Shown: in pieces, positions 1-5,989 of the stretch
Position numbering within the stretch: position 1 is the first letter of the stretch
Layout: every line of letters starts with the position of its first letter
Origin: Saprospiraceae bacterium
GTDB lineage: Bacteria > Bacteroidota > Bacteroidia > Chitinophagales > Saprospiraceae
Assembly (NCBI GenBank): GCA_013002625.1
Contig: JABDJE010000064.1
Span: 1 to 7,757, forward strand
Direction: 5' to 3'
Length of the DNA stretch: 7,757 nt
Made by a program: the position numbers and the translations under genes
The notes under the pieces: generated by a model
The model's input: the letters and a program-made list of their open reading frames with translations, nothing else
Database searches by the model: none
Told to the model about the DNA's origin: nothing

Positions 1-653
1 ACATAATGGTCAAACAAGACCTGCCCTCCATGGGTTTCGATCGTATTTCTAATATTTGAGATTATGCCTGGCAATTTATTGGATCCAATATGTGGATGAG
101 CATCTATTAATATATCTGACTTTGCACCATGATCCACAAGAACTTTTAGGGTTTTGAGGTAATGTCCTCGCTTTTTGGATCTTGTGTACAACTTTCCATC
201 GGAATAAGTACCTGCTCCCCCTTCTCCAAAACAATAATTTGAATGTGGATTCACCTCTCCGAGCTGTTGTATCGCTCGAAGGTCCCTACGCCGCGCTCTG
301 ACATCCTTACCCCTGTCCAATACTATAGGCTTCAAGCCATATTCAAGGCATTGTAGAGCCGCAAAGTAGCCTGCAGGGCCTGCACCAATGATAATGACAC
401 GTTTACCCGATCCAGATTCTCGATAATTAATGCCAATCCGATCAGCATCAGATTGAATATTAGAATCGGAGCTCACCAAAAAGCGGAGCTGATACATGAC
501 AGGGTTTTTTCTGGCATCAATCGATCTCTTGACCAGCTTAAAATAAAAGTTGGGCTCGCCCTTCCATTTTAATTTTTGGGCAATTTTCTTTCGAATGATC
601 GGCTCATTGTCTATATGAGAAGGGATCAGTTTGATATCTACTTCACGAAGCAC
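1..653 (-). CDS. FAD-dependent oxidoreductase, COG2509-like (3' end outside window)
   Basis: Only the N-terminal ~217 residues are visible; the frame stays open to the left edge. Numbering from the GTG at 653, there is a short N-terminal alpha/beta domain containing KRSIDAR (about 42-48), a hallmark of this family, then a Rossmann FAD-binding motif GAGPAG (about 90-95) inside RVIIIGAGPAGYFAA, and the family signature FGEGGAGTYSDGKLYTR (about 142-158). This order matches the uncharacterised NAD(FAD)-dependent dehydrogenases of COG2509. The substrate is unknown; a cytoplasmic flavoprotein is expected. Start choice: an ATG at 743 is in frame, but its extra 30 residues include a low-complexity stretch built from TTATTCC repeats. 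Family members begin directly with a sequence like xxREVDIKLIPS, which here starts at the GTG at 653. The gene is divergent from the DUF2306 gene. Family assignment is strong, function is open. Confidence 0.85.
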   Translation of the reverse strand, partial: MLREVDIKLIPSHIDNEPIIRKKIAQKLKWKGEPNFYFKLVKRSIDARKNPVMYQLRFLVSSDSNIQSDADRIGINYRESGSGKRVIIIGAGPAGYFAALQCLEYGLKPIVLDRGKDVRARRRDLRAIQQLGEVNPHSNYCFGEGGAGTYSDGKLYTRSKKRGHYLKTLKVLVDHGAKSDILIDAHPHIGSNKLPGIISNIRNTIETHGGQVLFDHY

Positions 654-830
654 AGAACGAAGATAAAAGGAAATGGTGTAAAGCGTAAGGTTTATAGAAT
701 AAGGAATAAGGAATAAACCTGTAGCACGAAGTGCTGCCTTCATTTTTCTTTTCGACTAAGCCTGTAGCGCATGAAGAAAAATTCTAGGATGAAAGGGGTA
801 AAAAGGAAAAAAGAATAAGGTTCTATTTTT

Positions 831-940
831 TGGTTTAAGTTTTAAACTTAAACCAAATACATCCCTATCTTCCAAGTTGGTCACTCAGTCACTTATTCAA
901 TCATTCATTCATCCAACCGTTGCCATTCGTCGATAAAAAT
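831..940. repeat. Intergenic repeat, copy 1
   Basis: This 110-nt non-coding block recurs at 1526-1627. By hand alignment the two copies have about 11 mismatches over 102 aligned positions plus one 8-nt gap (GTCACTTA, present only here). It opens with a perfect palindrome at 831-855: arms TGGTTTAAGTTT and AAACTTAAACCA around a single central T. It then runs through AAGTTGGTCACTCA and a TCATTCATTCATCC tetranucleotide tract, and ends in CATTCGTCGATAAAAAT. Weaker similarity extends left to about 779 (AAATTCTAGG plus flanking bases, with indels). It lies in the divergent spacer between the FAD oxidoreductase and DUF2306 genes. A regulatory leader, a small non-autonomous mobile repeat or a decayed gene fragment are all possible. 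Confidence 0.85.
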
Positions 941-991
941 TTTAAGTCTGCTTTGCATTCATTTAATTAGTTTAAAATCAACTTAATTATA

Positions 992-1492
992 ATGCATATT
1001 TATACAGATCTGACAGGTTTGATCCACCTCATAGCCTCTGCATCAGCCTTAATCACAGGGACGGTAGTGCTTGTCAAGAAAAAAGGGACCATCAATCATA
1101 AAAGATGGGGGTATTTGTATACAATGTCAATGGCCACCGTTGTCATCACATCATTTATGATGTATAATCTGTTCGGTGGCTTTGGTATCTTTCATTTTTT
1201 TGCAACGATAAGTGGGTTAACATTGATCGGAGGGATGCTTCCTATGTTTCTAAAAAGACCAAAGCACTACATTTCCATGCATTTCAGTTTTATGTTTTGG
1301 TCTGTATTTGGGTTATACGGCGCTTTTATGGCAGAAGTTCTTGTCAGAATTCCAAAAACGGTTATATCAGATGGTGAAATCCTTGCGGTCTTTTACAATA
1401 TGGTTGGCATAGCAGTATTTATCGTTATGGGCATCGGGTATTTTATTTTTAGTAAAAAGAAAAAAACCTGGTCCAGTTTTGAGAAGGGGTAA
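992..1492 (+). CDS. DUF2306-like small integral membrane protein
   Basis: The product is a 166-residue, very hydrophobic protein. Predicted membrane segments by eye are about residues 9-28, 41-60, 65-86, 96-117 and 131-152, ending in a positively charged tail (SKKKKTW). The N-terminal pattern (a His in the first helix at 12, LITGTVVLVKKKGTINHKRWGY at 20-41, then a second helix) resembles the DUF2306 family of multi-helix membrane proteins of unknown function. His residues at 12, 36, 68, 92 and 97 lie in or next to membrane segments, which would permit cofactor binding, but that is speculation. The start ATG has no Shine-Dalgarno sequence, as is usual in Bacteroidota. The gene stands alone, with one copy of an intergenic repeat on each side; the second copy's homology begins essentially at the stop codon. 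No reliable function can be given. Confidence 0.8.
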   Translation: MHIYTDLTGLIHLIASASALITGTVVLVKKKGTINHKRWGYLYTMSMATVVITSFMMYNLFGGFGIFHFFATISGLTLIGGMLPMFLKRPKHYISMHFSFMFWSVFGLYGAFMAEVLVRIPKTVISDGEILAVFYNMVGIAVFIVMGIGYFIFSKKKKTWSSFEKG

Positions 1493-1525
1493 ATTCTAGG
1501 GTGGAAGTATTAATGTTCTATTATG

Positions 1526-1627
1526 TTGTTTAAGCTTTAAACTTAAACCACATTCCTCCCTGTCTTGCAAGTTGGTCACTCATTCAGTCATTCATTCATC
1601 CAGCCATTGTCATTCGTCGATAAAAAT
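1526..1627. repeat. Intergenic repeat, copy 2
   Basis: This is the second copy of the block at 831-940, in the same orientation, between the DUF2306 stop codon and the yidC promoter. The opening palindrome (1526-1550) is slightly degraded: the right arm AAACTTAAACCA is intact, while the left arm has two changes (TTGTTTAAGCTT). The remainder (AAGTTGGTCACTCA, the ATTC tetranucleotide tract, CATTCGTCGATAAAAAT) is nearly identical to copy 1 apart from the missing 8 nt. Left-flanking similarity reaches 1491, where TAAATTCTAGG overlaps the DUF2306 stop codon and parallels AAATTCTAGG at 778-787. Both copies lie upstream of a plus-strand gene, about 50-110 nt before its start codon. Confidence 0.85.
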
Positions 1628-1678
1628 GATCATTTCATTAAATTGATTTGACTTCAACACAACTATAGCGCAAAATTG

Positions 1679-1686
1679 TACCTTTG
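1679..1686 (+). promoter_or_regulatory. Bacteroidota-type -7 promoter element (TACCTTTG) for yidC
   Basis: TACCTTTG, followed by CA, matches the Bacteroidota housekeeping -7 consensus TAnnTTTG exactly. No good -33 TTTG lies at the usual spacing; the nearest, at 1647-1650, is 28 nt upstream, which is too far. Transcription would begin a few bases after 1686, giving a leader of about 45 nt to the ATG at 1736. That leader can form a small hairpin (AGTGCT 1699-1704, AGCGCT 1709-1714, loop TCAA). The element shows that the upstream in-frame TTG at 1676 cannot be the translation start. Confidence 0.7.
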
Positions 1687-1735
1687 CACCGCTTTTACAG
1701 TGCTTCAAAGCGCTAGATCTAAAGACGAAATAAAA

Positions 1736-3613
1736 ATGGATAAAAATCAAGGAATTGGAGTGTTATTGCTTTTCGCAGTACTGATTGCCTATTATTTAAT
1801 CACTGCACCTTCTCAGGACGAAATTGCACGCCAGGAATTCATTCAGGATTCAATTAATCGTGCAAAGCTTGAGCAAAGTGAAATTGCCGTTCAACAAAAT
1901 AAAACAGCTATAACACAGGCTATAATTCCTGACTCTGTTGCTCAACAGCAACTTCAAGGCAATTTTGGACCCTTTGCATTGGCCATGACTGGCAGCAATG
2001 AAGAAGCCACCCTGGAGAATGATAGAATGAAGGTTATTTTCGAAAGCAAGGGCGGAAAGATAAAGGAGGCTATTCTTAAAGATCACTATAAAATTACTGA
2101 GGACTCGGCATTCAATCAATCCAAGGAACCCCTATCCCTTCTCAACGACGATAAAAACAAATTTGAATACCTCATTCCTACTCAACAGTTTGGCAATATC
2201 AATACTGCAGACCTGTATTTTACACCAGAGGTATCAGATAATAAAATTGTGCTTGAGGCGGCCTTGGATAACGGGAGATCAATCCAACAGATTTACACGC
2301 TTAACCCCGATAGTTATACCCTTGATTACAATCTAAAACTTAATGGCATTACGTCCATGATGGATGCCAATCAGACAAACATCAAATTTAAGTGGCATAA
2401 CTACCTTGATCGCATAGAACTCAATACCAATTTTGAGAAATATTACTCTACAGTCTATTTCAAAGCAGTGGATGATGGGTCAGATTATTGTAGCTGTAGA
2501 GGTGACGATACCGAAGAAGTTGACAATAAGCGCATTGAATGGGTGTCTCATGTAAACCAGTTTTTTAATACCTCACTTGTCGCAAAGAGTACGAAGTTTC
2601 AAAATGGCGTTTTTGAAACCGTTATGATGGAAGAAGATGATCCAGATCTTAAATTGGTAAAGACCGAAATGGATATTCCACTGGACATGAATCTAAATGA
2701 AGATCTGGCATTTACCTTATTCATCGGTCCCAATGAATTTAAGCAACTCAAGGCAACCGGTAACGAGCTGGAGCAAATCATTCCTTTCGGCCGATCCATC
2801 TTTGGTACGATAAACAGATACCTCATTAGACCGTTCTTTGACTGGCTCTCTTCCTTTATTAACAGCAAAGGATTGGTTATCATTCTTTTGATTTTCATCA
2901 TAAAGGTATTCCTCTATCCATTGATGTATAAGATGTTGCATTCTCAGGCCAAAATGGCTGTTCTGAAACCTGAGCTTGCCCATTTAAATAAAAAATATAA
3001 GGACGACGCGCAGAAAAAGCAGATGGAAACTATGAAGATCTATCGTGAGTACGGCGTAAGTCCCCTTGGTGGCTGTCTACCGATGATTCTTCAAATGCCA
3101 ATCTGGTATGCCCTATTTAGATTCTTTCCGGCGTCTATAACATTCAGGCAGGAATCCTTCCTTTGGGCAACAGATCTATCCTCTTTCGATGTCATTACAA
3201 GATTGCCATTCACCATACCAGCTTTCGGTGCACATATAAGTTTGTTTACCATACTATGGGCTGTGACAACAATCATATATTCATACTACAATATGCGTCA
3301 CATGGATATGTCCGCAAACCCGGCTATGAAATATGTGCAATACTTTATGCCAATTACATTTTTATTCTTCTTTAACACCTATGCTTCGGGATTAACCTGT
3401 TATATGTTTTTCAGTAATTTGTTTAACATTGCCCAGACGGTGATTACAAAACGGTTTGTTTTTGATGATGAAAAAATCAAGGCTGAACTTGATATAAAGA
3501 AATCCAAACCCAAGAAGAAGAGTAAATTTCAATCCCGTTTGGAAGAGGCGATGGCCCAACAACAGCAGATCAAAAATCAACGCTCACAACAAGGCAGAAA
3601 GAAAAAAAGATAA
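1736..3613 (+). CDS. yidC: Membrane protein insertase YidC
   Basis: YidC inserts proteins into the inner membrane, alone or with SecYEG. The 625-residue product has the Gram-negative layout: an N-terminal anchor (MDKNQGIGVLLLFAVLIAYY, 1-20), a large periplasmic beta domain (about 85-350) with WVSHVNQFF at 269-277, and the conserved five-helix core from about 379. The core carries IIKVFLYPLMYKML, where Lys390 sits at the position of the hydrophilic-groove basic residue. It is followed by a cytoplasmic hairpin rich in Lys/Gln/Met (LNKKYKDDAQKKQMETMKIY) and YGVSPLGGCLPMILQMPIWYALF. The C-terminal tail (about 587-625) is highly basic (KKSKPKKKSK ... GRKKKR), as expected for ribosome or RNA contact. 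The start is set at the ATG at 1736 because family members begin MDKx and the upstream frame extension overlaps the promoter. It leads a probable operon with gpsA, 58 nt downstream. The CxC at 252/254 in the periplasmic domain is notable. Confidence 0.97.
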   Translation: MDKNQGIGVLLLFAVLIAYYLITAPSQDEIARQEFIQDSINRAKLEQSEIAVQQNKTAITQAIIPDSVAQQQLQGNFGPFALAMTGSNEEATLENDRMKVIFESKGGKIKEAILKDHYKITEDSAFNQSKEPLSLLNDDKNKFEYLIPTQQFGNINTADLYFTPEVSDNKIVLEAALDNGRSIQQIYTLNPDSYTLDYNLKLNGITSMMDANQTNIKFKWHNYLDRIELNTNFEKYYSTVYFKAVDDGSDYCSCRGDDTEEVDNKRIEWVSHVNQFFNTSLVAKSTKFQNGVFETVMMEEDDPDLKLVKTEMDIPLDMNLNEDLAFTLFIGPNEFKQLKATGNELEQIIPFGRSIFGTINRYLIRPFFDWLSSFINSKGLVIILLIFIIKVFLYPLMYKMLHSQAKMAVLKPELAHLNKKYKDDAQKKQMETMKIYREYGVSPLGGCLPMILQMPIWYALFRFFPASITFRQESFLWATDLSSFDVITRLPFTIPAFGAHISLFTILWAVTTIIYSYYNMRHMDMSANPAMKYVQYFMPITFLFFFNTYASGLTCYMFFSNLFNIAQTVITKRFVFDDEKIKAELDIKKSKPKKKSKFQSRLEEAMAQQQQIKNQRSQQGRKKKR

Positions 3614-3671
3614 ACAGTTACATTATCTGGGGTTGAATTCAGATATTGCATCTGGATAACCTGAAGATTAG

Positions 3672-4703
3672 ATGACAAAAATTGTTGGTGTACTGGGCTC
3701 TGGTTCTTTTGGTACGGCTGTAAGCCAAATTCTTGCAGACAACACCGATGTGTTGATTTACACAAGAAGGCAAGAAATTGCAGATAGGATCAATCGTGAA
3801 CATCGCATCAAAACACATCAACTATCACCAAGAATCAGTGCAACAACCGATATTGCAGAAGTAGGTGATAGATGCAGATTTATATTTCCAATAATACCTT
3901 CTGAACACTTTCGAACTGTAATGCGTGAAATTGGACCTCATGTAGGTCCGGGTCACCTGATGGTTCATGGCACAAAAGGCTTGGATGTATCTGAAGCATT
4001 CAATGATGCTAAAGATATCCGAGAAATCAAACGTTCTGTATTCACCATGAGCGAGGTCATCCGACAAGAAACAAGTGTTATCCGAACGGGTGCCCTGGCT
4101 GGACCAAATCTGGCTGCTGAAATTCTTGCAGGGCAACCTGCTGCAACCGTCATTGCATCTGAATTTGATGAAATCATTCAAAAAGGGCGTGCCTTGTTAG
4201 CAGGTAAGCGCTTCATTGTATATGGTTCTCACCACCTGACAGGTATCGAATTAGCTGGAGCGCTTAAGAATATTATCGCCCTGGCTTCAGGCATTATGAA
4301 CGGTATTGGATTTGGTAAGAATATGGAAGCCCTCCTCATTACAAGAGGTCTTAGAGAAATGATTCATATAGCTAAAGCGGTAGGCTCGGAAATTAAACCA
4401 TTTCTTGGCACAGCAGGTGTGGGTGATCTAATTGCCACCGCAACCAGTCCCCAAAGTAGAAATTATACCTTTGGACAGTACATTGCCCAGGGTAAATCAA
4501 TAGATCAAATTTTACAGGAAATGGAAGAGGTGGCTGAAGGATACAGAACCATTAAGTTTGCCCATAAGATAGTAGCTGCGGCCAATCTTCAAGCCCCACT
4601 GACCGAAACTTTGTATCAAATTGTATATGGCGATTCTTCGGTTGGAGAAGCTGTTCACAAGTTGATTACCAATCCATTGTCCGTGGATGTGGATTTTATT
4701 TAA
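3672..4703 (+). CDS. gpsA: Glycerol-3-phosphate dehydrogenase [NAD(P)+]
   Basis: GpsA reduces dihydroxyacetone phosphate to sn-glycerol-3-phosphate with NAD(P)H, supplying the backbone for phospholipid synthesis in the cytoplasm. The 343-residue length is typical. Residues 9-14 are the dinucleotide-binding loop GSGSFG. HGTKGLD (99-105) and LAGPNLAAEI, which follows the TMSEVI segment common in Bacteroidota GpsA, are substrate and cofactor motifs. GIELAGALKNIIALASG carries the catalytic Lys199, and AGVGDLIAT with SRNYTFG (Arg263-Asn264) forms the C-terminal substrate pocket. No key residue is missing. The ATG follows yidC by 58 nt, and that gap holds only a weak hairpin (3638-3656, loop ATTGC) without a T-tract, so read-through from yidC is likely. 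The DUF2130 gene starts 18 nt after the stop codon. Confidence 0.97.
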   Translation: MTKIVGVLGSGSFGTAVSQILADNTDVLIYTRRQEIADRINREHRIKTHQLSPRISATTDIAEVGDRCRFIFPIIPSEHFRTVMREIGPHVGPGHLMVHGTKGLDVSEAFNDAKDIREIKRSVFTMSEVIRQETSVIRTGALAGPNLAAEILAGQPAATVIASEFDEIIQKGRALLAGKRFIVYGSHHLTGIELAGALKNIIALASGIMNGIGFGKNMEALLITRGLREMIHIAKAVGSEIKPFLGTAGVGDLIATATSPQSRNYTFGQYIAQGKSIDQILQEMEEVAEGYRTIKFAHKIVAAANLQAPLTETLYQIVYGDSSVGEAVHKLITNPLSVDVDFI

Positions 4704-4718
4704 TGATCCAAATAAAAT
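4693..4718 (+). other. AT-only inverted repeat across the gpsA stop codon
   Basis: ATTTTATTT (4693-4701) and AAATAAAAT (4710-4718) form a perfect 9-bp stem with an 8-nt loop. The left arm ends with the first base of the gpsA stop codon, and the right arm lies just upstream of the DUF2130 start at 4722. The stem contains no G-C pair and has no T-tract, so it is not a convincing terminator. It might affect translation initiation of the downstream gene, or be a chance feature of AT-rich sequence. Confidence 0.4.
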
Positions 4719-4721
4719 AGA

Positions 4722-5951
4722 ATGGATAAAATTCAAAATATAAGCTGTCCAAATTGCCAGCATCAATTTGATGTCGAAGATGTATTGGCATCCAAAATTC
4801 AATCCCGCTTGCAAAATGAATTTGAAGCCAAACGTACTCAAATGGAGAGTCAGTTAGCAGAACGCAACAACGCCTTGCAAGAGCAGATGAAGGTATTTGA
4901 GGAAAAGAAAAAAAAGGAAAATGAATTGTTCGAAAGCAAATTAAAAAGTAGACTAGAACAAGAAAAAGAAGGCATACAAAAAAAGGTACTCGAGGATTTT
5001 CAATCAAAGATGAAGGTGCAACAAGAGGAGTTGGCGCTCAAACAAAAACAATTGGCTGAATTACGCAATAAAGAAGTTGAACTGGAAAAACTCAAAATCC
5101 AGATGAATGAACAGGAAAAGGAAATCGAGCTAAGGTTTCAAAAACAAATGAGTTTAGAATTGCAGGCCAAAGAAGAGAAAATTCAAAAACGTGTTCAGGA
5201 AGAAAATGAGCTGAAGATAAAAGAGAAAGACAAGCAACTTGAAGATCAGAAAAAGCTCATTCAGGATCTAAAACGTAAATCTGAACAGGGCTCCATGCAA
5301 CTTCAAGGTGAAGTACAAGAGCTTGCTATTGAAGAATATCTGGCTAATCATTACCCTTTTGATACCATCGAAGAAATTAAAAAAGGCGCCAGAGGGGGCG
5401 ACTGCATTCAGATAATCAACACACGGGAAAATGCTCAATGTGGTCGCATATATTATGAATCGAAACGCACCAAAGAGTTTCAACCGGCATGGATCGAAAA
5501 ATTCAAGGCTGATATTCGCACGGTTGGTGCTGATATAGGCGTTTTGGTTACACAAGCTTTGCCCAAAGACATGGACCGTATGGGTATTAAACAAGGCATT
5601 TGGATTTGTACCTATGAAGACTTTAAGGGATTGTCATTGGCACTGCGTGAATCGGTTATAAAGATCCATCAGGCTCGTGCTTCAGAAACCAATAAGGGAG
5701 ATAAGATGGAAATGCTGTATTCATATTTGACCAGCAATGAATTTAAATTGGTTATTGAAGGGATTGTTGAAGGCTTTACGCAAATGCGTGAAGATTTAAA
5801 CAGAGAAAAGTCAGCTATGCAGCGGATTTGGAGTCAGCGCGAAAAGCAAATCGAAAAAGTGTTGTTGAATACAACGGGTATGTACGGCTCCATCAAAGGC
5901 ATTGCTGGCAACGCCATCGATAATATAAATGCATTGGAGTTGCCTGAGTAA
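4722..5951 (+). CDS. DUF2130 / COG4487 family coiled-coil protein with possible nuclease-like C-terminal domain
   Basis: The protein has 409 residues in three parts. Residues 8-16 carry a single zinc-ribbon-like knuckle, SCPNCQHQF (Cys9, Cys12), with no second Cys pair. Residues about 28-190 are a long Glu/Lys/Gln-rich coiled coil. From about 200 to the end is a globular domain (GEVQELAIEEYLANHYPFDTI ... VLLNTTGMYGSIKGIAG ... LELPE) that matches DUF2130, an uncharacterised family. Within it, Asp227 (GARGGDC), then Glu246-Ser-Lys248 after two predicted strands, then W and K residues and a strand VGADIGVLVTQA, fits the spacing of a PD-(D/E)XK nuclease core, as in the coiled-coil protein RmuC. 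This is inference. There is no signal peptide, so it is probably cytoplasmic. The gene is the last of the yidC-gpsA cluster and ends at a strong terminator. A DNA-associated role is plausible but unproven. Confidence 0.85.
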   Translation: MDKIQNISCPNCQHQFDVEDVLASKIQSRLQNEFEAKRTQMESQLAERNNALQEQMKVFEEKKKKENELFESKLKSRLEQEKEGIQKKVLEDFQSKMKVQQEELALKQKQLAELRNKEVELEKLKIQMNEQEKEIELRFQKQMSLELQAKEEKIQKRVQEENELKIKEKDKQLEDQKKLIQDLKRKSEQGSMQLQGEVQELAIEEYLANHYPFDTIEEIKKGARGGDCIQIINTRENAQCGRIYYESKRTKEFQPAWIEKFKADIRTVGADIGVLVTQALPKDMDRMGIKQGIWICTYEDFKGLSLALRESVIKIHQARASETNKGDKMEMLYSYLTSNEFKLVIEGIVEGFTQMREDLNREKSAMQRIWSQREKQIEKVLLNTTGMYGSIKGIAGNAIDNINALELPE

Positions 5952-5978
5952 AAAATGCCTCCCGAAGGAGGCATTTCT
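5950..5978. terminator. Bidirectional intrinsic terminator between convergent genes
   Basis: AAATGCCTCC (5953-5962) and GGAGGCATTT (5967-5976) form a perfect 10-bp stem with a 4-nt loop. Read on the minus strand, the loop is TTCG closed by C-G, the ultrastable cUUCGg tetraloop, and the stem is followed by TTTTTT (complement of 5950-5955), which makes a textbook terminator for the surface-protein gene ending at 5990. On the plus strand it follows the DUF2130 stop codon directly, with loop CGAA and a shorter T-run (TTTCT), so it also terminates the yidC-gpsA-DUF2130 transcript. Confidence 0.9.
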
Positions 5979-5989
5979 ATCATTTTGGA

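Noticed and set aside
721..737. Small inverted repeat GTAGCAC-GAA-GTGCTGC near the start of the FAD oxidoreductase gene
   Set aside because: Only a 5-7 bp stem with a 3-nt loop and no T-tract; not distinguishable from chance.
756..884. A 42-codon minus-strand reading frame (GTG start) inside repeat copy 1, with a partly similar frame in copy 2; its DRDVFGLSLKL faintly recalls the N-terminus of four-helix-bundle (IVS-type) proteins
   Set aside because: The frames are short, differ between copies mostly at non-synonymous positions and end at different places. The resemblance is too weak to call even a pseudogene.
901..940. ATTC repeats as a CRISPR-like or tandem-repeat array
   Set aside because: There are only a few tetranucleotide units and no spacer-repeat alternation.
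948..955. CTGCTTTG as a -7 promoter box for the DUF2306 gene
   Set aside because: It lacks the TA dinucleotide of TAnnTTTG and has no clear -33 partner, so it is too weak to annotate.
1850..2983. Open frames on the strand opposite yidC, and similar ones opposite gpsA, the DUF2130 gene and within the surface-protein gene
   Set aside because: They overlap genes with clear homology in another frame, have no recognisable domains and look compositionally like frame shadows.
3638..3656. Hairpin in the yidC-gpsA gap that might be a terminator
   Set aside because: The stem is 5 perfect pairs plus a G-U and an A-T, with loop ATTGC and no following T-run, so it is unlikely to stop transcription.
5300..5600. 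DUF2130 protein as part of a defence or restriction system
   Set aside because: Despite the nuclease-like signature, no methyltransferase, ATPase or other defence partner is nearby; the neighbours are housekeeping genes.
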